Part shown: in pieces, positions 11,801 to 26,800 of the stretch | How positions within the stretch are numbered: the stretch's first letter is position 1 | Layout of the letters: the number at the start of each line of letters is the position of its first letter | DNA from: Cordilura impudica | Taxonomy: Eukaryota; Arthropoda; Insecta; Diptera; Scathophagidae | Direction of reading: 5' to 3' | Assembly (NCBI GenBank): GCA_963682025.1 | Contig: OY821520.1 | Span: 186,917,528 to 186,981,527, forward strand | Length of the DNA: 64,000 bases | Notes under the pieces: model-generated | Database searches by the model: none | The model's input: only the letters and a program-made list of their open reading frames with translations | What the model was told of the DNA's origin: nothing | Translations under genes and position numbers: made by a program

Positions 11801-14800
11801 CCCACAACTTATTTGTAAAACGTATTTATTTATTTAACTTTCGTAGTAATCGTCACAAAAATTCTGTTAAAAATTCTCTGGTAAGTATTTAACATTTTTG
11901 GAAAACGTATTCAAACTTTATGTGTTTCAGTGGAGCCCTTCGTACCACTCTTCTGGAAATGCTCTTACACCTGATACCACTGGATGTATTAGGGAAATAG
12001 TTTTCATCCGCGCAGGCCAAGAAGCAGACTTCTATGGCGAGGATTAAACTTTGGCCTTGAAACATACCATTGAACGTGTTTCAAAGAGCTTTTTTTTTAA
12101 CTATTTTGTATTAACAATACACTTATATTGGCCAGGTAATCTTGGCGTGGTAGCATGCCAGGTAGCGGTCGTTCTATAAACTTTTATACGGAGGATCGAA
12201 GATAAAAGTCAAGTCGGCTTCGGAATCGACTCAAAGCGTGGATTAAACATGGCTTGAAGCCTATCACATTAGGGTATACGAGGGAGAGGTGATGGCACAA
12301 AAATACGTTGCTGCGACGAAAAATTCAATCTACAACTGGAATTAAGATTTACTCCGATTGTTATGCCACGGTAAGATTCATGGAAAACGAAAGCAGTTAA
12401 ACATTCGGCTCATATGAGTGGTAGGGCAAAGGGACATTTCAGGAAATTGCAAAGCAGATAAGCTAAGGGAACTACCTTACCTGTTCCATCAGAACTGGAA
12501 TCTGTTGGAACACCCCTGGCAACATGAAATCTTATATATAAGACTTTTTACAGCTAGGAAAACAAAACAAAAATGGCCTAATGGATTAACCTGTATAATT
12601 ATTAGGCAGATCTGGTCTGGTTTGAGCGAAAACATACAAATGTACCGTATTTCAACGAAATACAAAATTATAGAATGCTGTCTAATGGGGACAAACGCTG
12701 AGCATCTTAAACAAACAATTTCTGCAGAAGTTATATGGAAAAGATAGAAATGGAGAGTATTGAACATATTTTCTGCTTTCGGCATGCGCTTTCTAGATTT
12801 AGATTATTTTAACTGGGACCCATGCTGTTGCATGATTTTTTAGTTCTCTCGGATACTCGAACGTCATATCTTAACAGCCTCATAAGGAGTTAGAAATGTT
12901 TCTACGGTGGTGATTGATTGGAAAACTTATTCATTCCGTGGTACCACAACGGATCGCAGAGTCTATAACGTTGACAGCAATTTCTAACCTAACCTAGTAA
13001 TCTATTGTATAAAATTTAATTGAAAGTTAATAAACGTAAAATTAGTAAAAAATTTATAACATTTTTTGAAACTTATAATTCATAATATTCTGTGGTCAGG
13101 GTTTTATGAGTTTGTGCTCATGTTTGTAACTACCAAAAGAACTAGACCTAGACCCACCTTTTATTATACTGATTAACTCACATTCATTTTCCGAGTCGAT
13201 TTAGTGATGTTCGTTCGTCCGTCCGTATGTCTGTCTGTCGGTTCTTCCGTCCGTTTGTATCTCCATGTAAACCATGCAATCAGTTCACAAAGGTAATTAT
13301 ATTTTGACGAAATTTTGTTGGCCATAGGACGGTTGCTGTTGAAATCGGTGCATTTCAAATTTAGTTCTGAAACAAATGACCTCTATTAGATCGATCTAAA
13401 TTGCCCCAAGATCCAAATTATCATATAGATCTTGGTCAAAATTGGTTTGTGTGTTTATTGCATTCATTACTAAGTAGTGCAAAAATAAATAATGTAGGAC
13501 CATTCTTAGTCATAGCCCTCATATAAAGCTGCTTCCCGATCTTCACTTAAATCTGTCAAGAAATCAAAATATTGCACAGATTTTTCTCTAATTTGTTTTT
13601 GCAAAAAGTAATTAACTACAAATATGGTCATGATCGGTCAATTTTTTGACCTAATCCACATATAAAACAAATCTTTAACAATGGCTCTCAAATTTGGTTT
13701 TACTTTTTGTTAAAAAGTTAGTAAGCTTTTGTTGGAAGTTAGTAAACTTTGGTTAATACTTAAAATTTAGTAAAATTGTCTTCATAGTTTTTGTTAAACT
13801 AGAAAAATTTTGTTAAACATTTGTTAAAATTCATTTTCAATATACACTCATTACCTAAAGCCAGCACCAGTTCCAAAAGTTTTCTTAAACGTCTTGAGCG
13901 TGCAACTTCTCTGGAAGCTTCCATAACACTGGTTATGCGTGGTATTAAATCATTTATCGTAATCATGAAACGTTTCTTGTAATGCAAACTCTTCAAACGT
14001 TGCTCATAATGAGGAATTCTACGGAGAAAGTAAACATTAGATCATTCAAATATAGTCCTTCAAAAAAAAAAAAAAAAAAAAAAACTACTTCGAAATTTCA
14101 TATAAGAAACGATCAGCTCTAGCTAAGGATTCAATGTCCTCACTGTGCTCATCCAATAAAGCTCGTTCTTCGGCTGAAGGAGTAAATTTCAACAATTGCT
14201 CAACCATATCCAAAGCTAATTGTTCATTGGAATCCATGGAGAGAATAGCTCTGGAACCAAGAAAAATATTAATTAAGTAATATGGTTTCAAGCATATTAG
14301 TTGTTAAAACTTACTTGGATATTTCCTCATCGCTCATTTTTAATTTACTCAATAATATCGTACAATTTTGTGCACGTCTGCCATCTATAACCGATAGAAC
14401 TTTATTGCGCGGCTTACTGCCCATCATGCGTAGATCCTCTATAGAACCATCTGTGACCTGTTGCTGCAATTAGAAATTAGATATGAACGTGGTTTTCGTC
14501 TTCAGTAAATAACAAAAAATACTTACGGTTACGCCATTCTTTTGATAGGCTGAGAAAAGTTTGTCTATGGATTCCAATTCTATGTTGTTGTACCACTTAG
14601 ATTCATCTAATTCACTCCAGACGGTACCTTGAACTTTGGCATCGGGTAATTTGGACCAATTGAAACTCTTCAATGGATTTGTGGGCTGTGGCACATTTTT
14701 CTTGGCTACCTCAGGCTTAGGAGCTGGTGGAGCTTAATAAAAAACAACATTTTAATATTTTAAAAGCTGCTCATAAAAACAACGTTTTTTTTTTTCAAAT

Positions 14801-17800
14801 TTACCCATAGTTTGAGTATTTGTGGGTGGTGGAGGTGGTCCTGGGCATGGTGGCGGTGGTGGTGGTGCTGACATCATCGGTGGTGGAGGTGGTGGTATTA
14901 TTTGCATAGGCGGTGGTGGTGGCGGAGGCGATACAGCTCCATTGCAGCCTGTTAGACCAGCTACCTTCTGATCATCAGGTATACTACCCTCGGTGACCAA
15001 ACGCTCTAGCCGGGCTCTCTCCTGTTGTTCGTTCATGAGCTTATGTTGTGAATCTTCCAATTTCATTTCGGCGGTTTGAGCTCTTTGTACTGCCTGAGAA
15101 TGATTGGCCGATTCCTTTTCTAAACGTTCACGCATACGAGCTAGACCCGTCTCCAAATCCTCCTTTTCTTGCATACGTAAATCTAGTTCCTGTTCTTTTT
15201 TGGCCAAACGTGATTGTATATCAAAGTTTTCCTTCTCTAATTCATCGGCACGCTTGCGAGCCTGGCTCAGTTCTTCCTCTTTGACTAAGAGATGTACTAG
15301 TTTGGAAACATTTATTTCTAATGGAGCTACATCAGGATCGTGTACAGGTGAAACGGCTTCCTTTTCTTTGTTAGGGTCGTCCGTATCAATATCACTACGA
15401 GGTCGGCCTTCTGTTTGTAAAACAATTTGTTGAACCACACGATCAAACATCAACCAATGCTGAGTACAATGGCCAGTATCTAGGAAAAAACAATACTTTT
15501 GAAAAGAGAGCAATTGAGAGAGAGATACAAAAAGCTTACAAGGCAGTAAAAGCAAATGTTGGAACAGTGATAACATATGAGGATAGGCTGGAGAATGACT
15601 GAGTTTACGTCTGAGTAAGTCAAACATAGCGGTGGCGCTCTTAGTATCAACATGCTCATGATCAAATTTGCGTGACAATTCTTTTTCATCTTCGGCCCGA
15701 ACCATTTCAAAAAAGTCCTAAAGGATAGAAAATAATTTTATCATATGGAAATATTTTGAAATTTACTCTGTTAAAATCTTACCAAATGTCGATCTAATGT
15801 TTCATTTTCATGTTTTCGTAATTTGTCGATAATAGGCTGAATGCCCATCATTAAAAACTCATAACGCAAATGGAGTCTAAACTCGAGATTCTCCTGACCC
15901 GGACCATAATTTAAAACAGCATTAATGAAAGACATTATGGCAGTCTTTAAATTGACATCATCACGATAGGCTCCCGTAGAACGATCCAAATCATTTACAA
16001 TACTCTGAAATCTAGTTCTTTCGGCTGCGAATTCTTGGAAATTTAACATGGCTTGTAAAACTTTACGATGACCACCGGGAACCAAGCAAACAGCCCCCAA
16101 AATTTCCAAAGCAGCCACTTTTGTCTTAATATTGTCCGCAGCCAATGAATGGGCTATAGTATCAATCGAGGTGGGATGAGCTAAAACATGAGCTCTTCCA
16201 GTCTATTAAAAAAAAATAAAGGAATGGCTTAAAAATATTATTTTGCCAGGATTTAGAAAGAGTACACTTACCGAATTATTCATTAAAGCTTTAATGCAAC
16301 CAATAAGACTAGTATGAAATGGACTATTCGCTACACGAATATCCATTTTCTGTAATAGATTTAATAGAGCTGGCAGACCTTCAAACTCCACAAATCTCAA
16401 TACGAAACTGTGGGTTGAGGTTCTCAAAGCCGTTTTCAAAGCATCGAGGAAATGTGTATGGCTTTCGATGCGAGCATTATATTCATGGCACGGCGAGTCT
16501 TCAGGACTGATGGATATATGCATAGCCAAATCTTTCAGACGCTCCACATAATGTTCGGCTGTTGGAGGTTGTGTGATATTACTTGCTGGACTTCCGTCTA
16601 TGGTATCCATGGGGGATTTTCTCGAACAATATATTTGCCATTTCTTTTGAGGTGGTAAACTTAACATGGCCTCTTTATTGGGGGCCGTTAAATCTAATTC
16701 TTCTACCAATTCGGCAAATTTTGTATCCAATTCGTCCACTGAGGGCATGGGTTGTGTGGGTGTTAAAGTTTGCAAAGTAAAAGCTCCCTCTACCACACAG
16801 ATTTCAGGTGGTTCGTCATCCTGTGGCAAATAAATAAAAAAAAAAACATTAATTTTTGTAACGTTATAAAATTTTGTTACGATAACATTAATTCACTGTT
16901 AATAGTGCAGAACCAATTAATTATTTCGTAAAGTTTGAATAATAAAAAAACCTTAAAATAACTCTAAGCTAATGCATTCAAAGTGATTGTATTGGAGCTA
17001 AGCTTACAAGGAGTTAGTTTTTATTAGCTATGGAGGTTTTCATCTTTTGTTTTTCCATAACAAATGTTTCAGCCAATGCCGCAATAAATCGATAAGTTAC
17101 CAAAGGCTGCAATGTGCTTTGCATGTGTTCATTTAGTGCAAAGAAATATCAAAGAGTTTATCTAACATAAATAAAAAAATATGAATTTCTTAAGCAACCC
17201 AGTTTTTTTGTGTTTTATCAAGATTTTCCTACAGTTGTTGAACAAAATGTTGTTGTAATACTTAACCTATTTAGAACTTGCAACTAACTTGAAGTTAATG
17301 GGTTGTGTCTAAGTAGTTTTGATAATCAAAAGCTGTTTATGAGTAATTTTGATTCATTGTAAACTAAGGGAGCAGTCAATAAATTTTTACAGAAATATAG
17401 AAAAACACTTTTTTTTGGATTGATTTTCTTCCATATTTCAACATAGTCGCCGTTTTGCTCGTTACACTAAGTCCCAGTTTTTAAGATATCAGTTAAACCT
17501 AGTTTTGGCCTAAATCCGACAATTTTCAACTTTTTAAGCCCTCCGCAAAGTAAGAGTTCCTCAAAATAGACTTCGACTCGTATCTTTTTCCGCCGAGCCA
17601 TTTCCTTAAATTTAGTAACAGTCAAATATGGAGAATAAGGTGTATGCGATAAAAAATCGAAACTCAACTCGTGGATTTTTGCCATCGAAACTACACCAGA
17701 GCATTATCTTGATGCAATATCGCTTCTTTTTTTTGGTTAAATGGATTCGTTTTAGATTCCTTCACTTAATTGGCCCAATAGTAATGAATAATATTCTCTA

Positions 17801-20800
17801 TTTATTATTTATCTTTTTTTCAAAAAGTCTACGTAGATAATTCCACAAAAGAACAGTGGACATAACCTTACCAGCCGTCTTTGATTTCTTTGGGATGGTT
17901 TTACCTGGTAAAATTCATTGCTTTGAGTGTTCATTGTTCCTGCGTGTAAAGAGGTGAATCCATGTTTCATCAAAAGTTATGTTTTTGCAAAGAAATTCAT
18001 CAGGATCTCGATGGAAAAGCTCTAAACCAGATCCTAAATTAGTCATAAGTTTGCGTTTTAACTCGATTGTCAGTCAACGCAGCACCCATCTTCCCATTAG
18101 TTTTTTCATTTCGTGCAAAATTTAAATCACTGAACCCTTGGCCTCAACTAGTTCAAATACTTTTACTCCTCAGTCACTTCAAAATATATCGCGTATTTTA
18201 TCGATAATTTCCGAAGTATCTGCCACAACTGGACGACCAGAACGAGGTTCATTATTTTTGGATATACGGCTACATTTAATTTTTATATTTTCCCATTTGC
18301 AGATGGGTCGTGGATTTCGTCTATCTCATCTTTGATTTCTTTAGGTGCTTTACCTTTGGAAGTAGAAGTGTTTGATGACAGCACGAAATTCGTTTTTTCC
18401 ATTTTGGAAAAATAGCGAAAGTCGTCTCAACCAATCGTTTGTTAAGAAAAAAAAAAACACATGAATGATGGATGGACTTTTTTTAGAAACCTACTTTGTT
18501 TTAAACTATTAACGCTTACATGATTTTGTGAAGCCTTATTGACTCACCTTCGTATTATATTAAAATTTTTATCCTATATTGTTTTAAATTTATAATTGAA
18601 GTGGTTATAAACATTACAAAGAATAATTTCATAATTTTAAACCATTTACAATTTTTAAAAATATAATTGAACGATGTCATTCGTTCTTATATTATAGTCT
18701 CGGTAAAAAAATAATTATTCTCTTTAGAGATGAACAAAATTATTCATTATTTACCCAGACTAAAAATATATTTGTTATGACAGCCGAATTTGTGGTCAAT
18801 CGTATTAGCTAGTTGCAGCAAAGAATTTGTTGGTTTCACATCCAAACTTCTGTTCTGTTAACTAAATTTCTGTTGTAATAATCAATTATTTCAGTTCTTT
18901 TAACCCATTACCGACGAATGGGTAGAAAAATATCCAAAAATAGAGCTGTCTAAGAAAAATTCTAGCTAGAGCCAGGCGAAAGGTATTGTAAATAATTTTT
19001 CACGAATTGATAGAAGAAAGATAAATCTAGTAAAAAAATTTAAGTCACATGGTAACATGTCTTGAAAAAAATTTGCGGATCCAAAGTCAACAATTTAAAC
19101 AAAGTTTGACATAAATGGATCTGGAAAGTTTGGGGAATGGACTTCCCGAAAACTCTCTTGGTGCCTTATAGTATAAAATATCTACAAAAAAAAAAAAAAA
19201 AATAAAATCACCCAGATAGGTCCACTCCTCTGGGCATGGGTATTTAAATACTCACTTAGGCATAAAAGGGTTCTAAAAAAAGTTGTATTTATATTATTTA
19301 TTTAAATAACCCCTTATTCATTGGGGAAGGGTCTCAATCCGTATTGGTACATTGTACAATATCCATTGCTTTGTATTTAGGGCTAAATACTTAGGATCAT
19401 TGTCTAGAGTAAAGTTATAATTATACCCTATACCACTATGTGGTTTGGGTATAATGACTTTGTGCTGCTGTTTGTAACTACCAAAAATATTTGATCTAGA
19501 CCCATCTTTTATTATACCGATCGATTCAGAATCACTATCTGATTCGATTTAACGATGGCCGTCCGTGTGTCCGTCCGTCCGTCCGTCTGTGTGTCCATGT
19601 AAACCTTGTAATCAAACTGCAGGTCGCAAATATGAGTATATTTTGATGAAATTTGGTGTATAAGCTTTAGTCGGCCATAGGATGAACGGTATTGAAATTG
19701 GTGAAAATCGGTCCATGGTCAGACCTAGCCCCCATACAAAAGACCCCTATGAAATCGACATAAATTGCCATAAGATCCAAATTATCATATAGATCTTACT
19801 CAAATTGGGTTTGTATACGTTTATTACATCCATTAATGAGTAGTCCAAAAATTGTCCCTATGGGACAACCCTTACTCATAGGCCCCATATAAAGCTGCTT
19901 CCCGATCTGCACTTAAATCTATCAAAAAACAAAAATATTGCACTGATTCTTTTTAAATTTTGTTTGTATATATTTTTGCAAATTTTGGGCCAAGTGCCCA
20001 TCCGATATGAACTTTTTCATATCTGCAGCCAAAAAAATTAATAAAAATCTCACTCAAATTTGGTTTATCTTATTTTCTATGTCCAGTTAGTTTGGCCTTA
20101 GAGATAGGGTCTCTAAACGCAATGTATAGGGTATCGTATAGTCGGTCTAGACCGACTATAATTTTCTTACTTGTTGTTTGTGATTCCCATTTTTTCAATA
20201 CTTTGCTGATGATTTTTCTTGAGCAGGTCAATATTCATTTTCTGTTCCATTACGCTTTTCATAAAATATAATTAATCGACTCCGTTCGCACTCATGGAGC
20301 CCAAAACCGTTTGAGACTCTCCACCATGTTCAACTGATCATGTTACTCTTTTTCGTGCATCTCAGTGTTTGATTTACGCCAAAGTTGAACCTTTTCGTCA
20401 GACTTAAATAAGTTAAATTAACTCTCGTCCGTAAAGATGACACGATTCACCATCGTTTAGTTACGTTTTGGTATACTCTAAACGTTTTTTCTTATTTTTC
20501 TTCGATATAGGGGGTTTTCTCCTAACAGCTCGGGAATTATAATGGACGTCATGGAGCACATTTCTTACACTATAAACTTAAACATGCTTATCATACTCTG
20601 AGCAAACCTGCGAGGCTTCTGCTGCCTGGGATTCTTTTTGATTTTTCAGACGATAGCTGATTTTTTACGTTGACTCTGTATGGATGGATGACCAGATCTT
20701 GCTTTATACCGATCGAATCAGAATCACTAGCTGATTTGATTTAACGATGTCCGTCCGTCCGTCCGTCTGTGTGTCCATGTAAAGCTTATAATCAAACTGC

Positions 20801-23800
20801 AGGTCGCAAATATTAACATATTTAGATGAAATTTGGTGTATAAGCTTTTATCGGCCATAGGATGAACGCTATTGAAATTGGTGAAAATCGGTCCATGGTC
20901 AGACCTAGCCCCCATACAAATGACCCCTACAAAATCAACATAAATTGCCATAAGATCCAAATTATCATATAAATGTTAGTCAAATTGGGTTTGTATGTAT
21001 TAATTACGTCCATTAATCAGTTGTCCAAAAATGATCCCTATTGGACAACTCTAAGTCATAGCCCCCATATAACGCCGCTTCCCGATCTTCGCTTAAATCA
21101 ATCAAAAAACAAAAATATTGCACAGATTTTTCTCAAATTTGGTTTGTATATATTTTTTCCAAATGTAAGTGACTTCACCAAATATGGTCAAGACCGGTCC
21201 ATTTTTCGACCTAGTCCCCTAGTCCCCATGTAGCACCCGATATGAACTTTTTCATATTTGCGGCAAAAAAATTAATGTCAATGCCACTCAAATTTGAGTT
21301 ATGCTCATTTTCTATATCGAATTAGTTGGACCGAAAGATAGGGTCTCTAAACCATGGTATAGGGTATCATATGGTCGGTCTAGACCGACTATAACTTTCT
21401 TACTTGTTATTACTAGCAGATTCCAGCCCTCGAAATTCTAGGAAATTTATTTTTTCATTAAATAAAGACCCTAAAAGTATGCTAACCAATGCACACATTA
21501 ACACAATAAACAAACTCATTTTTATTACAAACACATTAACAAATTTAATAAACACACACATAGATAGCATTGTATAATTATACCCTAAACCACTATGTGG
21601 TTTGGGTATAATGACTGTGCTGCTGTTTGTAACTACCAAAAATATTTGACCTAGACCCATCTTTTATACCGATCGAATCAGAATCACTAACTGATTCGAT
21701 TTAACGATGTCCGTCCGTCTGTGTGTCCATGTAAACCTTGTAATCAAACTGTAGGTCGCAAATATGAAAATTGGTATATGAGCTTTTATCGGCCATAGAA
21801 TGATCGCTATTGAAATTGGTGAGAATCGGTCCATGTTCAGACCTAGTCCCCATACAAATGACCCCAATGTGATCGACTTAAATTGCCATAAGATCCAAAT
21901 TATCATATAGATCTTACTCAAAATGGGTTTGTATGCGTTTATTACATCCATTAATGTGTAGTACAAAAATGATCCCTATGGGACAACTCTCAGTAATAGG
22001 CCCCATATATAGCTGCTTCCCGATCTTCACTTAAAACTATAAAAAAAAAAAAATATCGCACGGATTCTTCTCAAATTTTGTTTGTATATATTTTTGCAAA
22101 ATACAAGAGACTTTACCAAACATAGTCGGGATCGTCCATTTTTGGGCCTAGTCCCCATATAGATATAGCATCCGATATGAACTTTTTCATATCTACAGCC
22201 AAAAAAATTAATAAAAATTCCACCCAAATTTGGTTTATGCATATTTTCTATGTCCAGTTAGTTGAGCCTATGAGAGGGTCTCTAAACGCATGGTATAGGG
22301 TATCATATAGTCGGTCTAGACCGACTATAATATTCTTACTTGTTTTATGTAAGTGTTAGTAGCAACTTTAAATGCAATTTACTCAAAATAGAGGAAAAAA
22401 TTTAAAAATCTGTAAATCTGCAAATCGGCTAAAAAGAAATACCTTCCAAATAATATACGTTTGGTCAAAATCGGGATAAAACGGTAGAACAAAACATCAG
22501 TCACGAGAAAACGCCTAGCCTATTAACATTATAGATTTCCCTCTCTTCCCTGGTAGTTTTCTTTGATTTCCGTCCAATATTCTAATTGATAGTTTTCTAG
22601 CATTTTTTATAAAATACAAAAAATTGCAACAAATACTTATATATCTTCAATTAATCGAATTATTAGCGAAAAATTTTACGAAATGTGAAACAGACGATAC
22701 TTTTTCTTTGTGTTAATCTGACTTTATGAACTATTTTTGTATTTCTGGCAAAGAAATATTAACTACAGATATTTGAGACCATATTAGAAAGAAAAAAAAT
22801 TAAATAACACAAATCTGGTATGAACTATATCATATCTGCAGGCCATAAGATAATTACAATGTCAATCAAATTTGGTTTATGCTTATTTTCTATATCCATT
22901 TATAACCTCAGCAAAGTTGGATGTAAGACCCTTTCTCGAAACTCATGATATTGGGACTGTATATCTAAAATAATTTTTTTAAGGACTGTTCTTATGGATG
23001 GGTTCCAATGTGAGTCCAATGAGACGATAAGGGGTTAATAAGTAGTAATATTAATTAAGGAACTTGGTTTTATTCGTTGTTTTATGTTATTTTTATTTAG
23101 TGTTTCTGCTGCAAACATGGTTGACCCTACCATGTGCATTAGGGCGTGTCACCAAAAACGTTTTTTATTTTTGCAACTCTTAAAGCGGAATATGAATTAC
23201 TACAGCCCAAAAGATATTCGAATTTTTTTACAGTTTTTGGAGGTCGGTACGGGGTCGCTGAAATTGTTTTTATCCAAAAAATTAGGTTATGGAAACTTTT
23301 TTTTTCATTATACCCTATACCACTATGTGGTTTGGGTATAATGACTTTGTGCTGCTGTTTGTAACACCCAAAAATATTTGACCTAGACCCATCTTTAATT
23401 ATACCGATCGAATCAGAATCACTTTCTGAGTTGATTTAACAATGTCCGTCCGTCCGTCCGTCCGTCCGTCCGTCCGTCCGTCCGTCCGTCTGTGTGTCCA
23501 TGTAAAGCTTGTAATCAAACTGCAGGTCGCAAATATGAATATATTTTGATGAAATTTGGTATATAAGCTTTTATCGGCCATGGGATGAACGCTATTGAAA
23601 TTGGTGAGAATCGGTCCATGTTCAGACCTAGCCCCCATACAAATTACCCTTATGAAATCGACATAAATTGCCATAAGATCCAAATTGTCATATAGATCTT
23701 ACGCAAATTGGGTTTGTATGCGTTCATTACATCCACTAATGAGTAGTCCAAAAATGATCCCTTTGACCCCATATAGATCTGCTTCCCGATCTTCAGTTAA

Positions 23801-26800
23801 ATCTATTAAAATACAAAAATATTGCACTGATTCTTCTCAAATTTTGTTTGTACATATTTTTGCAAAATACAAGAGACTTTACCAAACATGATCAGGATCG
23901 GTCCATTTTTGGACCTAGCCCCTTTATAGATATAGCATCCGATATGAACTTTTTTATATCTGCAGCCAAAAAAATTAATAAAAATCCCACTCAAATTTGG
24001 TTTTTGCTTATTTTCTATGTCCAGTTAGTTGGGCCTAAGAGATAGGGTTTCTAAACGCATGGTATAGGGTATCGTATAGTCGGTCTAGACCGACTATAAT
24101 TTTCTTACTTGTTTTTTACTTGGTGATTTAACAAGTACTAATAACAAGTATCCGCTATAAAAGTTACTAGTTTAAGGCACACTTTAGTGACCTTAAAAGT
24201 AAAAATTAAGTATTTCAAAAGCTCAAACCTCAATCGAGAAACTAACAATATTTAGGCGTAACATTAAATGCATTAGACAGGTTTTCAAATACCTATCATT
24301 GAAGTCCATCATGAAATTTGCATATTTTGGTACAAATCTCATCTTTAAGGGGAATGCAATGGGGGTAAAAAATGATTTTGTTTTAATTTTTTAAATTATT
24401 TTTTCTTTAATATTTCTCCTACGGTATTTTGAAAATCTACCTAACGGATTTAATTTAATTTTATGCAAAAATACAAATACATTTCTCGGGTAATTTTGAA
24501 CCTGGAAAATACTGAATTTTTTATTTTAAGGTCATCAAAGTTTCCCTTAAGCAAATAATTTTTACCGCGGATACTTTTCCTTGTAAACTAGTAAACATCA
24601 GATGTTATTTATATGATTTGTTGATAATAAACACAAGAGAATAAAAATAACTTAAGATTTTTTGTGTGGCTAAAATCGATTTCAACCAAAAAAAAAAAAA
24701 AAATATATAAAAATTCTCAAAAATTAATATGACTAGATTATTTTCAATGATATTTAAAACAAATAAGACAATTGATAAACATGTTAGGTATTTTTGTGCT
24801 TTTTTTTAATTGAAAGCAATTATTAAATGCAATTTGCATAAATGTCACACAATTATATTTTTGTTTGCTTAACCCTCCGATAAGTGGGTCTCCCGTTGGC
24901 CTTAAAATATTGAAAAGGTACGCAGGGACCTATAACAAATTGGATGGTGTTTAGCTTAATGGGGTGTATTTTGATGGTTTTGATTGCTAATTTTAGATTA
25001 TATACAGTAATAAAAAGACACAAGGAATGTTTTTTTTTTGACAATTTCGGTTATATTTAATATTAAAATACATGAGAACATTAAATAAATCACTGCTGTG
25101 CTTTTTGCTGATTGTCAGCATAAATTGTGCGGCCTGTATTCACATATCTTTCCACTAAGTGATACACAATATTCTGCCCTTGATTTACCTCACGCTCTTG
25201 ATTAACTCTTCCGAGAGTTACTCATTCCTTTGAGGGGATGAAATGATTTCGAATAGCACAGCCACCATACCTTTATTCCGTACTTGGCTGAGTCTTTCAC
25301 TGGCCCTGGTTTCCTTCTTATATAGACGACCACGTTATGAGCACGAATGCGGGTATTCGTAGGTGCAACTTTACTCCATTTCGTCGCATTTTTAGATGTA
25401 AAATAACTGTCAGAAGTTTCGGTAGTGGCAGGAGCAGTTTCCAATTCATCTTCATCGTCTTCATCTAGCTCCTCATTGATTTCCACATGCGGTTCAGTTT
25501 CCGCAAACTTCAAGGTTTGGCTATTATGTTAGGTCGACATTATCTTCAACCTCGACGTCAAATACAACATCATCATTGTCACTCTTCTCGTTATTCATAA
25601 AGTCTGCAAATCTACCATCGATAACACGTCTCTCCTCCTCAGTCATTTGCTTGTAGTGTGTACTGTGACATATAACCATTCCCGCAACATCGAAATTTGA
25701 ATCCGCATTCAATTAAAAAAAGAAATACAGGTAACAAAAAAAAAAAAAAAAAACGCAACTCAACAAAACTCATTGGAGATTTCTTCTAATTAAACCTCAA
25801 TAAATGTGAACTATTGCTCGTATCGCTTCAGAACCAATTTTAATCGATTCAGCTCACTTTTTTCTTGTAACAAATGAACGGTTCGGGTATTCAACTCAGA
25901 CAATATTAAGGATTTCTGAGAGTTTGAAAATCAAAAAGTTCCCCAGGGACTTTCACGCAAACAGAAGAGTTAAAGAGAGTAAGAGTGTAACCGTCTTGGT
26001 TATTTCCTTACTCTCATGGATAAACAATGTACAACAATTAATTAATTAATTAATTATTTATTTATTTGAAGAATGCAGTACAACAAGAAATAGATCTTAT
26101 TAATATTACAGTACTGGGGAGATAAAGTTTAGACAGAAGGTGTTATTTAATTTAATTTAACATAAAATAAAAAAGCATAATATTATATGACATAATTAAA
26201 GAATAATTTTAATAATTTAAGTTTTTAAAAAAAAATAATTTTGTTCAAAATTACACATAAATATTTATTTTAAATAAATAAAAAAAAAATTTTTTTTAAG
26301 AATGAGAAAGAAAACAAGTAAGAAGTTTAAATTCGACTGTGCCGAATCTTTGATACCCTCCACCTCGGTTTGAGTATTGATAATAAATGTAAACAAAATA
26401 TTGGAAAAAGTAAACAATTTGTTAAACTTAATACCAAATTATTTCAGAAAATTCTTTGGGTTGGTTTTCGTCTTTTCTATTATTTCGGATTTATTTCGGT
26501 GTTTGCTTTTTGGTCATCGTAGTTGCTGATCGGCATGCATTTAGGTTATATACCTATATGCATGCGTTTCCGGTTATATGACATAACTTCTCGTTTAATT
26601 TAGTTTTTGCTAATTAAATAGCTCGCCCTAACCTCCATTGCAAAGGTAATGGTTGTGTAGAGTGGCTATATGCATTAAATCGTGCTAATTGGAGATGGCT
26701 GTATAGCTTCTTTTAACTGGCCAAATATTTCTTCATTGTGGCCATATAGGTCGGATGGAGTAACAAAATAATAACCAAAAAAAAAAAGCTCTCTCAACTT

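Noticed and set aside
23442..23490. Tandem CCGT units, possible short array of interest or CRISPR-like
   Set aside because: This is the variable tetranucleotide run built into every HINE-1 copy; there are no spacers.
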